The notes: a model not told the origin generated them from the letters alone. Positions 1-6,254 are shown, counted from the stretch's first letter. The stretch: 6,254 nucleotides of DNA from JAXIHJ01 sp034189755 (GCA_034189755.1 JAXIHJ010000148.1:1-6254); one strand, 5' to 3'. Program-made: numbers and translations.

Positions 1-773
1 CCGATCATCTCGTCGTCGGTTCGATAACGCTTATACGACGGCTCCAGAATCTCAATAGCCTCGTCAAGTAGCCCCATGCGGCTGTGACACAAGCCCCGCA
101 ACTGAAGCAGCCTCAGGTCCTCGCCGTGCAGGCCGGCTGACCAGTCCAGAAACCCCCTGGCCTCCGCCAGACGGTTGGTCCGGAGCAGTCGCTCCGCGAG
201 CACCGCCAGCACCGCCGGTGCGTGCTTGATCTTTTCGTACGAGCCTTCCATCACCTGTTGCGCGACGCGGCCGGGGGCCGGGTCATTGGCCTCGATCATG
301 CCAAGAATCCGCGACAGGTCCGCGTCGCGGATAAAAAGACCGCCCCCCGCCTCCATCGTCAGGTCGTCCAGCCTCGCGCCGTAGGGAAACACACAAAAAA
401 ACCACCGCAGCCAGTATTCCAGAAAGGCGACGGACGTTTCTGCCTCCTGCGGCGCGGTACGGCTCTTGGCGTGGCGGACCGCATTGCCCGTGCGACGCAG
501 GGCATGCGCCCAGTACAACGTATGTGGCGGGAGCAGGCCATATTCCTCCAGCCTGGTAAGGTTGGAGAAGGCGTTTTCCTTGCCCTTCAGACCCATCGTC
601 TCCAGGGCAGCCGCCGACAGCGCCTCCAGAATCCTGGCGGCATAAAACACCGTCGCGTCACGAATCGAGACCTCCTGCGACCGCTGAAGGTGATAAAGAT
701 CGTACTCAAGCTCATAGCCCTTATGGCTATAGGCCCTGACCTCGGGCCGAAGCAGGTCCATGGCGTTAGGCAT
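1..773 (-). CDS. DUF4145-like (HEPN-related) protein with C-terminal TPR/TPR-S-like repeats; 3' end cut by window edge
   Basis: The minus strand is open from an ATG at 773-771 to the window edge, giving 257 codons with no stop. The start is well constrained: an in-frame TAA lies at 797-795, no other start codon lies between, and a GAGGT ribosome site sits at 788-784. A second ATG at 761 is a weaker alternative. Residues about 15-130 form a helical domain whose segment LRRTGNAVRHA (92-102) matches the R-x2-GN-x3-H signature of DUF4145, a family related to HEPN proteins; R93 and H101 are the conserved pair. Residues about 180-257 look like tetratricopeptide repeats: LAERLLRTNRLAEARGFL, then LRGLCHSRMGLLDEAIEILE, then a TDDEMIG stretch. 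This pattern recalls the TPR-S/TRAFs-binding-like module found in bacterial signalling and conflict proteins. No signal peptide or membrane segment is seen, so it is probably cytosolic. It is transcribed divergently from the 1101-residue gene. The molecular role is unknown, and an effector domain could lie beyond the window. Confidence 0.82.
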   Translation of the reverse strand, partial: MPNAMDLLRPEVRAYSHKGYELEYDLYHLQRSQEVSIRDATVFYAARILEALSAAALETMGLKGKENAFSNLTRLEEYGLLPPHTLYWAHALRRTGNAVRHAKSRTAPQEAETSVAFLEYWLRWFFCVFPYGARLDDLTMEAGGGLFIRDADLSRILGMIEANDPAPGRVAQQVMEGSYEKIKHAPAVLAVLAERLLRTNRLAEARGFLDWSAGLHGEDLRLLQLRGLCHSRMGLLDEAIEILEPSYKRYRTDDEMI

Positions 774-901
774 TTTCGCAGCGACCTCATTTAATTAACG
801 GGTTTGGCTGACCAGCCGGCATAATACGCTCCGCCGGAGGCAAATCGCAACACCATCTGGCTACGGCGGACCTCGGCGCAGTGGCCGGCCCGGCTGAATA
901 C

Positions 902-932
902 TTGATTTCCGGCGGCAGCCTATCACTAATAT
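902..932 (+). promoter_or_regulatory. Possible sigma-70-type promoter for the 1101-residue gene
   Basis: A TAATAT -10-like hexamer at 927-932 is preceded by TTGATT at 902-907 with a 19-base spacer, slightly longer than the usual 17. Transcription would begin near 939, about 20 bases before the ATG at 959, leaving room for the ribosome site at 946-950. This rests on sequence resemblance only. Confidence 0.3.
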
Positions 933-945
933 GTACGCCGTAACC

Positions 946-950
946 GGGAG
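946..950 (+). promoter_or_regulatory. Ribosome binding site of the 1101-residue gene
   Basis: GGGAG lies eight bases before the ATG at 959, a normal Shine-Dalgarno spacing, and supports that codon as the start of the long plus-strand gene. Confidence 0.65.
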
Positions 951-958
951 CCGGAAGA

Positions 959-3900
959 ATGCAAGCCCATGAGGATAACCGGACGCTCGAGAAGCTTATC
1001 GTCGACTTCTGCGACGAGCAGACGCCTACCTGGACCTTCGCGGCCAGGGTAATCGGTCATCGTGCGGCGGCCGACGGCGCATGCCTGGAATTCATCCGCC
1101 GCCGCCTGGCCGAGTCGCCCGATGCGGCCAAGTGTGAAAAGAGCAAGGGGTATAAAAATACGGCCCTGCGCTCGGACGGCAAAGAAACCGCCCAAGCGAA
1201 CGTACATCGTTTCCGGCACGCCTGCTGCGCCATGGCCAGTTACCTTTGCGAACCCGCAACGAACCCGGCGCCGTTCGAGGATATTTACCGCCAACAAATT
1301 CTTCAGCCCCTGGCGGCCATCTGTTTCGAGGCCTTGCGCAACGGGCAGGCAACCGTCGGCGAGCTGAAACAAATCCCTCAGCTAACCGAGGAGTTCGGCA
1401 ACTGGGTAAAGGGCCAGATACTCAACAAGCAAAAGAACGTAGACAAGTTCCGCGACGGCGGCAATCCGGCCGCCCTTCAAGCCAACCGCCAACAGCTACA
1501 AGCCCTCCAGGGCCTTACGGACCAATCGCAGATTCCGGCCGAGTTCAGGCCCGCCGGTCGGGGTTCAAGTGAGCAATCCGAATGGGTCCTGGCCTGCTAC
1601 CTTGCCGGTGTCCGGACAAAAAAGGGGCTGGTCGGTTTTCCGCTGCCGCTGCTGGTCCGGTCGCTGCTGGCTGCCGCCGCCAAAGGCCGCAGCGCGGGCC
1701 TGAGATCCGTGTTGAACCTGCCGCAGTTGCTGGCGAGCATCGAAAACGAAACCGACCCGCAGCAGTGGCGGGAGTCGGTCTCGCTGCTGTGCGATAACAT
1801 CTGCGGCGACTGGATAGAGACGCGGGAGCGGTATAACGAATACATAATCGCCCTGTCCCGACTGCGAGGAGCGCCGGCGTTCAGTGAACTCTGGGGCCGG
1901 GGGATCGACATCCCTGACGGGCTTGCGGCGGATTTGGCCTCACTGAAGCAGCTGGTCGGCGACGCAGCGACGCACCATCAGGCCTCACGCCTGGCGGGCA
2001 GGATAATGCGAACGATCTCCGAAGAATACTTCGGCGACGACTGGCGATGGAAAGAGCGGTCCGAGGGCGAGCAGTTTTCACTGAACGTCTACACGCTGTT
2101 GATGATTCACGGCCCGGGGCCGCTGCTGCCGGGGCGGGACGGACCAGCAGCGTTGGCTCGGCAGCGGTGCCGCCCTAAACTTCAGCATCGCATCGCCCTG
2201 CTGCTGGACGGGCTCCAGTCCTGCGGCCGGGCCAGAAGCACGATCCTGCCGGTGCTCGTCCGATGCCTCAAGCTCCTGCTGCGGAGCGAAATGGCGGAAT
2301 TCACAGCCGGACAATCACGAAAGACTGGTTCGCGTCGCCGCTGCGAGGCCATAGAAGAACTCATGGCGCTATGCCGCCGCCAGTTGCTCATCATCAAGCC
2401 GCTGCTGGCCGACTGGCTGCTACCCGTTACGCTGCGAAAGGACCTGGCGATAATCGTCTGCCGTATTCTCCACAAGGCCTACCGACAACAGGAAGAATAT
2501 CGGCACGGCCGGCCGGAAGACCGGAAGGAACACAAGGAATACGCCGTTGAGCTTATATATATCGTGCTGTTTGCCTTCCCGGACAATCTCCTGCTGAGGG
2601 AGATGATCGAATACTCGACGGATGACGACATCTGCCGGCTGCTCGACTGCATTCGCCAGCTCATTGAAGAGTTCGAAAGGTACGACGAGACCCATGCGCA
2701 AACGGCGTCCACCGACGAGACAATCGCCTGCTTCGAGCCGGCCGCCGAGGATTGGAAGAGCCGGTACAGAGATTTCACGCAATTGTTGTCCAAGGTCTCG
2801 CTGCATGAGGCTTTGGAAAACAAGCAGGACCGCTGGATCGACAGCCTCTGCGGACTGGTCAGCCACCTGGCGCGGTCCGGGTCTATGCAGCAGTTGCCCG
2901 CCGACCGGCGAGACGGCGAGAGGCCTCTTCAGCCGATCCTGCTCTACGGGCAAAAAAGCAAGCAGCATTGGCAGGTACTGCTGGATGAAAGCAAGGGCGC
3001 GCGGGAAGACCGAACCGGCGCCAAGGAGCAGCACAGCGAGCAGGAAAGCAGGATGTACCTGGCTGCACGTGCGGCTGCAAATCGTTTCGAGGGCCTGCTC
3101 GACGACATCTCAATCCTGGAAAACGATTGCCTGCCCGAGGCGGGCCGGCCCCGCATGACCGACGACCTGGTGCACCGCTGGCGGAGGCTAATCAACCGGA
3201 TGGGCGACCTGAGCCGCCTGTGCGCCGAAGAGCTGCCCGGCCTGGAGCGACAACTCTGCACAAGGCTCATCAACCACCGCGTCGGCCACGAGCTTGAGCC
3301 GCGCCTGCAACGAATCGTAGAAATCGTGGACCAGGAAAAGGAAGACGACGCCAAGGCGATACTCAAGCGGCAGGTCCGGCGGTTGCGCGGCGAGGCGACC
3401 GGGCCGGCCGACGACGAACCGGCAAAAAGCCCCCTTAACGACGGGCGGGACGCCGGGCTGATTCAGGACTGGATGCTCAGGCGGTACATGATCCGCGAGC
3501 TTGCCGAAAGCTACGGCCTGCGCGTGCTGGGCTGGCTGACGAACTGGCGATTCATACTCGGCTGGATACTGCTGCCCTTCGCCGCGTGCGCGGTTTTGCA
3601 CCTGCTGAAGTTCGAGGCCTGGCAGGGCGTGCCTTTCGCCCTGATATGCATTGCGAACTTCGCTTTGCTGCTGGCCTTCGCCATCGAGACCAGGCGCAGG
3701 CTCCCGAGGCTGGGCGGGCTGAGAATTTCACCCTGGCGGTTCCTGCTGCCTCAGACCACCGCCGCAATCTTCCTGGCGATTTTTTCGGCCATACCCTCGG
3801 ATGAGGGCTGGTCGCTGGCTGTCAAGGCCAACATCACCGTCCAGGCGCTTATGTGGATAGCGTTCCTCGTCGTCGGGTTCATATTTACCCGCGAGATTAT

Positions 3901-4264
3901 TCTGGGCAACCAGTTCCGCGGCAAGAGGCAGGGCATGCAGAAGAACCGCCGGGCCGGGCAACTGATGGCGATGAGCCTCTGGCAGTCGTTTACGCTCGTT
4001 ACGTTCTTCGCCATGGCCGTCGGCAGGATAATGGCGGCCTCCGACCGCGGGAACATCAACCCGGAGGAGTTTTCCGGGCTTAGCAAGGCCATCGCCAACC
4101 TGCTGCCCGTAGAGGTATATCTCGGCGACGGCTTCATACACCCGGCGACATGCCGGCAGGACGCCGCATTCTGGATTTATCCCAGGGCGCTTATCTCGTG
4201 GACGATACAGATGTTCTTCTTCGGCGCAATCTTCGAGCGGATCATGGGACGCTCGGACCGCTGA
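959..4264 (+). CDS. Large uncharacterised protein, helical cytosolic region plus six C-terminal membrane helices
   Basis: This is a 1101-residue open frame with a good ribosome site and a TGA stop at 4262-4264. I do not recognise the family. Residues 1 to about 860 are rich in Leu, Arg, Glu and Gln and look mostly helical, with amphipathic stretches near 475-500 and 529-600 and a charged, possibly coiled-coil segment near 760-810. An Asp/Pro-rich linker (813-832) precedes the membrane part. Hydrophobic segments fall at about 865-883, 893-911, 928-945, 960-977, 1005-1025 and 1077-1096. Basic loops between helices 2-3 (RRRLPRLGGLR) and 4-5 (RGKRQGMQKNRR), and an acidic 3-4 loop (PSDEGW), fit a cytosolic N terminus and six crossings by the positive-inside rule. 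The roughly 50-residue loop before the last helix would face outward. No signal peptide, Walker A motif, protease or nuclease signature, or K+ channel filter is seen. The divergent neighbour is a DUF4145-TPR protein; a membrane effector or scaffold is possible but unproven. Confidence 0.85.
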   Translation: MQAHEDNRTLEKLIVDFCDEQTPTWTFAARVIGHRAAADGACLEFIRRRLAESPDAAKCEKSKGYKNTALRSDGKETAQANVHRFRHACCAMASYLCEPATNPAPFEDIYRQQILQPLAAICFEALRNGQATVGELKQIPQLTEEFGNWVKGQILNKQKNVDKFRDGGNPAALQANRQQLQALQGLTDQSQIPAEFRPAGRGSSEQSEWVLACYLAGVRTKKGLVGFPLPLLVRSLLAAAAKGRSAGLRSVLNLPQLLASIENETDPQQWRESVSLLCDNICGDWIETRERYNEYIIALSRLRGAPAFSELWGRGIDIPDGLAADLASLKQLVGDAATHHQASRLAGRIMRTISEEYFGDDWRWKERSEGEQFSLNVYTLLMIHGPGPLLPGRDGPAALARQRCRPKLQHRIALLLDGLQSCGRARSTILPVLVRCLKLLLRSEMAEFTAGQSRKTGSRRRCEAIEELMALCRRQLLIIKPLLADWLLPVTLRKDLAIIVCRILHKAYRQQEEYRHGRPEDRKEHKEYAVELIYIVLFAFPDNLLLREMIEYSTDDDICRLLDCIRQLIEEFERYDETHAQTASTDETIACFEPAAEDWKSRYRDFTQLLSKVSLHEALENKQDRWIDSLCGLVSHLARSGSMQQLPADRRDGERPLQPILLYGQKSKQHWQVLLDESKGAREDRTGAKEQHSEQESRMYLAARAAANRFEGLLDDISILENDCLPEAGRPRMTDDLVHRWRRLINRMGDLSRLCAEELPGLERQLCTRLINHRVGHELEPRLQRIVEIVDQEKEDDAKAILKRQVRRLRGEATGPADDEPAKSPLNDGRDAGLIQDWMLRRYMIRELAESYGLRVLGWLTNWRFILGWILLPFAACAVLHLLKFEAWQGVPFALICIANFALLLAFAIETRRRLPRLGGLRISPWRFLLPQTTAAIFLAIFSAIPSDEGWSLAVKANITVQALMWIAFLVVGFIFTREIILGNQFRGKRQGMQKNRRAGQLMAMSLWQSFTLVTFFAMAVGRIMAASDRGNINPEEFSGLSKAIANLLPVEVYLGDGFIHPATCRQDAAFWIYPRALISWTIQMFFFGAIFERIMGRSDR

Positions 4265-4280
4265 AAAGAATACGAGCTCG

Positions 4281-5144
4281 CTACGATAAGACCTTCACGC
4301 CGACGGCGCCGGCCTGCTCGCATATGTAATTATGCGCCCTTACAAGCTCGCTGTCCTCGGCCAAGTGCTCCACCATCAGGGGCACGGGCCGGTCCAGGCC
4401 GACGATATTGCGAATAAAAGAGCCATAGTCCATAACGCCGTCGCCCGGCGTTACCTCCTTGAAGGTCAGCAGGTCGTTGTGCGGGTCGCAGAGGATGTCC
4501 TTGGCGTGGCATAGATGGATAAAGTCGCCCAGGACGTCAAAACACTCATCGATAAACGCCCCGGTGTCCAGGTAATGCTCGAACCTGATCAGATTTACCA
4601 CATCCATCAACACGCCGAGGTTGGGATGGCCGACCTCTTCAATCATCTTTCGGATGGCCTGGGGCGAATTCATGCAGGTAAGCATGTAAGGCTCGATGAG
4701 AAACTTCACGTTCGTCCCCTCGGTGAAAGAGACGATCTCAGCGAGAATCTTACGAATCAGGTCCCACGTCCGCTGCGAATAGGTCTCAGGCTCCAAGGCC
4801 CAATGGATATCCTGCACTGCGGCGGGAGACCCGACCACGCTGGCGACGTTCGAGCAGCTAAGTTTCTCGGCAACCGCTATCGCCGCCCGGGCGTCATCGA
4901 CATTATTTCTGCGGACATTCTCGTCGCGGTGGGCCAGATTGCAATAAGCCCCCACTTCGTGAATCCCTATGCCAGCGTCTTCGAATATGGAGCGGATTTC
5001 CTTTATGTATTCGTCCGACCAGTCCCTGCTCCAGCCCATCATCACGCCGGAATAGCCCATCGCATTCAGCCGGCTGGCCATGTCGCGATACGGATCGTCC
5101 GTTCTGAACGGCGGTGCCGCCGAAAGAATGAGTTGGCCTGTCAT
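4281..5144 (-). CDS. Sugar phosphate isomerase/epimerase (xylose-isomerase-like TIM barrel)
   Basis: A 287-residue protein of the AP-endonuclease-2/xylose-isomerase-like TIM-barrel superfamily, which isomerises, epimerises or cleaves sugars and related polyols in the cytosol using a divalent metal. The expected metal ligands appear in order at the ends of barrel strands: E151 (FLIEPY), D181 (VLMDVVN), H213 (HLCHAKD) and E259 (MVEHL). The PGDGVMDYGSF segment near 233-243 is also typical, and the length is normal for the family. I chose the ATG at 5144 over an in-frame TTG at 5156 because GGAG at 5154-5151 sits six bases before this ATG, and because the ATG overlaps the upstream dehydrogenase stop as ATGA, the usual form of translational coupling. 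The substrate cannot be read from sequence. Its operon partners, a dehydrogenase and a Gfo/Idh/MocA oxidoreductase, point to carbohydrate or polyol catabolism. The stop is a TAG at 4283-4281. Confidence 0.9.
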   Translation of the reverse strand: MTGQLILSAAPPFRTDDPYRDMASRLNAMGYSGVMMGWSRDWSDEYIKEIRSIFEDAGIGIHEVGAYCNLAHRDENVRRNNVDDARAAIAVAEKLSCSNVASVVGSPAAVQDIHWALEPETYSQRTWDLIRKILAEIVSFTEGTNVKFLIEPYMLTCMNSPQAIRKMIEEVGHPNLGVLMDVVNLIRFEHYLDTGAFIDECFDVLGDFIHLCHAKDILCDPHNDLLTFKEVTPGDGVMDYGSFIRNIVGLDRPVPLMVEHLAEDSELVRAHNYICEQAGAVGVKVLS

Positions 5145-6064
5145 ATCCTGCTCCAATCTATAATCGCGCCCAGTATGTCATCCCTGTTCGACCTGGTGTA
5201 CCAGTCCACGGCCTGGCCGGGCGACAGCTCGGTTGTAATCAGCGGCGCGACGCGAAATTTGCCCTTTAGTATCAAGTCGATGCACTGGACGTCCTCCTGG
5301 CGCGTGGCGTCCTCGGCCAGAAGAACGGAAATTTCCCTGCCGAGGCCTTTGTACAGGTCGAAGTCGACCCGCGGCGTCATTCCCTGTGCGACCAGTCGGC
5401 CGTGCGTCGCAAGAAGCTCTATCAGGGAATCTTCCAGACCGGCTGCACCGGTGGAATTCACGATGACGTCGGCCCCGCCGGCGGCGAGAATCGCCTGCCG
5501 CAGCGCCGGATCATCGGCCCGGAACACCTTGTCGCAGGAATGCCCGCGGCTGGTCGCCAGACGCTCCGGCAGAAGGTCGCCGGCGAAGACATTCATGCCC
5601 AAAATGCCGCCTGCCTGGGCGGTAAGCTGTCCCAGGAATCCCTGGCCGGCTACGTACAACGTTTCGCCCGCTGCGGCGCCGGCCCGATTGAGACAGTGCA
5701 GGGCGATCGCCGCCAAGTGGCAGAAACACGCCGACTTTAGATCAATCCCTTCCGGCAGCGGCTGGACAACCGCCGGCACTTGGTTGACACGCTGGCTGTG
5801 CGGGCCGCCGGCCCAAACCGTCTGGCCGGCCGTGATGTCATCACGCCCCGTATCCCGCCCGACGTGCAGAACCTTACCCACACTGAGATAGCCGGGAATG
5901 CCGGGAAAGTTGAAGGGCGACTTGCCGGTCAGCCAGGCCGTCTCGGTGCCCCAACTGATCCCGCTGTATATGGTCTCGATAAGGATCCTGTCCTCAGCCG
6001 CTGCGGGGGCCGCTATGTCTTCGAGGCGGACCTTGTTTTTTTCAATAAAACGAATCGCCTTCAT
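5141..6064 (-). CDS. Medium-chain dehydrogenase/reductase (zinc-type alcohol dehydrogenase-like), without the catalytic cysteine
   Basis: A 307-residue member of the medium-chain dehydrogenase/reductase superfamily. Residues 1 to about 125 form the GroES-like catalytic domain, and a Rossmann fold follows with the dinucleotide loop GQGFLG at 140-145. D163 (FAGDLLPERL) lies at the end of the second strand, where an acid normally favours NAD(H) over NADP(H). At the position where zinc alcohol dehydrogenases carry C-G-x-D, this protein reads SGISWGTE (34-41), with no cysteine, and the four-cysteine structural zinc lobe is absent. That makes it more like the shorter BchC-type or threonine-dehydrogenase-like branches. 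At about 307 residues it is a little shorter than classical members (about 340-380). The start ATG at 6064-6062 has AGGAG at 6079-6075. The TGA stop overlaps the isomerase ATG, so the two are probably co-translated. Likely role: cytosolic NAD-linked oxidation or reduction of a sugar or polyol; substrate unknown. Confidence 0.88.
   Translation of the reverse strand: MKAIRFIEKNKVRLEDIAAPAAAEDRILIETIYSGISWGTETAWLTGKSPFNFPGIPGYLSVGKVLHVGRDTGRDDITAGQTVWAGGPHSQRVNQVPAVVQPLPEGIDLKSACFCHLAAIALHCLNRAGAAAGETLYVAGQGFLGQLTAQAGGILGMNVFAGDLLPERLATSRGHSCDKVFRADDPALRQAILAAGGADVIVNSTGAAGLEDSLIELLATHGRLVAQGMTPRVDFDLYKGLGREISVLLAEDATRQEDVQCIDLILKGKFRVAPLITTELSPGQAVDWYTRSNRDDILGAIIDWSRI
5151..5154 (-). promoter_or_regulatory. 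Ribosome binding site that decides the isomerase start
   Basis: GGAG on the minus strand, six bases before the ATG at 5144, lies inside the last codons of the dehydrogenase gene. It would fall within the start region of the longer TTG-initiated version, which argues against that version. Confidence 0.7.
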
Positions 6065-6074
6065 CTTTGTCAGG

Positions 6075-6079
6075 CTCCT
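6075..6079 (-). promoter_or_regulatory. Ribosome binding site of the dehydrogenase gene
   Basis: AGGAG on the minus strand stands ten bases before the ATG at 6064. It is a strong match at a slightly long spacing and supports the chosen start. Confidence 0.6.
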
Positions 6080-6142
6080 GTGGGCGGACTTTCTCTTATG
6101 GGCGCGCCGTTGTCAAGGATTTGACTGCTCAGACGTGCGGCT

Positions 6143-6254
6143 TTACCACGGGGCGCAATAGTCCGGCTGGCAGGCATCTTCGCCGGGCAGCTCCAGCGGA
6201 ACGCCGCCCTGTTTGGCCGACCGCTCGGCAAGAGCAATCACGCCGATAACGCGA
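6143..6254 (-). CDS. C-terminal end of a Gfo/Idh/MocA-type oxidoreductase (5' part outside the window)
   Basis: The minus strand encodes 36 codons and a TAA stop at 6145-6143, entering from the right edge. The tail VIGVIALAERSAKQGG followed by VPLELPGED resembles the end of Gfo/Idh/MocA-family oxidoreductases, where a final helix with an (A/S)-x-R-S-A-x-x-G motif leads into a short last strand. Family members are NAD(P)-dependent enzymes that oxidise or reduce sugars, inositols and related compounds. Only the extreme C terminus is visible, so the assignment depends on this short motif and on the context: it lies 78 bases upstream of the dehydrogenase on the same strand, in what looks like one sugar-metabolism operon. 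Cofactor-binding and catalytic residues cannot be checked here. Confidence 0.62.
   Translation of the reverse strand, partial: RVIGVIALAERSAKQGGVPLELPGEDACQPDYCAPW

Larger units (their letters stand above)
774..958. promoter_or_regulatory. Divergent intergenic region between the DUF4145-TPR gene and the 1101-residue gene
   Basis: This 185-base stretch separates two divergent starts and contains no convincing gene. It holds AT-rich patches (TTAATTAA at 791-798, ATAATAC at 821-827, CTAATAT at 926-932) in otherwise GC-rich sequence. It also holds several short inverted repeats: GGCTG-AC-CAGCC at 806-817, CTCCG-C-CGGAG at 829-839, and an 8-base pair CCGCCGGA (831-838) / TCCGGCGG (908-915). A shared control region for both genes is a natural reading, but the repeats are short and GC-rich, so chance is not excluded. 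Confidence 0.5.

Noticed and set aside
222..794. 190-codon plus-strand open frame opposite the DUF4145-TPR gene
   Set aside because: The opposite strand gives a coherent protein with DUF4145 and TPR motifs and a good start; this frame has no recognisable motif and no ribosome site that I can see.
2420..3034. 204-codon minus-strand open frame inside the 1101-residue gene
   Set aside because: It lies wholly antisense to a long frame with consistent topology, has no recognisable domain, and is explained by GC-biased codon use in the real gene.
3551..4264. Possible potassium-channel pore in the C-terminal membrane module
   Set aside because: No TVGYG or related selectivity filter and no voltage-sensor arginine ladder are present; kept only as a weak structural idea in the findings.
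959..4264. Possible STAND or other ATPase in the large protein
   Set aside because: No GxxxxGK[ST] loop or DExx-type Walker B motif is found anywhere in the 1101 residues.
4515..5891. 458-codon open frame on the plus strand, antisense to the isomerase and dehydrogenase
   Set aside because: Both minus-strand genes have clear family motifs and ribosome sites; this frame spans their junction, is rich in Arg, Pro, Ala and Ser, and shows no domain. It is a GC-rich shadow.
6111..6116. Perfect TTGACA on the minus strand between the oxidoreductase and dehydrogenase genes
   Set aside because: No acceptable -10 hexamer lies 16-18 bases downstream (the position reads GAAAGT at 17). The only AT-rich match, CATAAG, is far too close, so an internal promoter is not supported.
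1..6254. CRISPR array, tRNA, rRNA, insertion sequence or attachment site
   Set aside because: I saw no regularly spaced direct repeats, tRNA-like cloverleaf, transposase motif or terminal inverted repeats with target duplications; almost all sequence is accounted for by genes.

Overview
The window is a GC-rich bacterial stretch with densely packed genes and recognisable Shine-Dalgarno sites. The sugar-metabolism cassette at the right end (a Gfo/Idh/MocA oxidoreductase, a zinc-type dehydrogenase relative and a sugar phosphate isomerase/epimerase) and the large unrecognised protein in the middle would fit a member of the Planctomycetota or a similar environmental phylum. That placement is a guess from gene content, and no taxonomic marker is present.

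Layout: (1) 1-773, minus strand: the N-terminal 257 residues of a gene running off the left edge, with a DUF4145-like (HEPN-related) helical domain followed by TPR-like repeats that resemble the 'TPR-S' sensor module. (2) 774-958: a 185-base divergent intergenic region holding the starts and probable promoters of genes 1 and 3, with short inverted repeats. (3) 959-4264, plus strand: an 1101-residue protein of no family I recognise, with about 860 residues of mostly helical, presumably cytosolic sequence followed by six predicted membrane helices. (4) 4265-4280: a 16-base convergent gap. (5) 4281-6254, minus strand: an operon read right to left, made of the C-terminal end of a Gfo/Idh/MocA-type oxidoreductase, a medium-chain dehydrogenase lacking the catalytic zinc cysteine, and a xylose-isomerase-like TIM-barrel protein whose ATG overlaps the dehydrogenase stop codon by four bases (ATGA).

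How they may work together: the right-hand operon looks like a conventional carbohydrate oxidation and isomerisation cassette. The left half is the unusual part. A DUF4145-TPR protein, of a type linked to biological-conflict proteins, is divergently paired with a giant cytosolic-plus-six-helix membrane protein. A sensor/membrane-effector pair (a candidate defence or stress system) is a reasonable hypothesis. It rests on architecture and adjacency only; no nucleotide-binding loop, nuclease motif or ion-channel selectivity filter is visible in the large protein.
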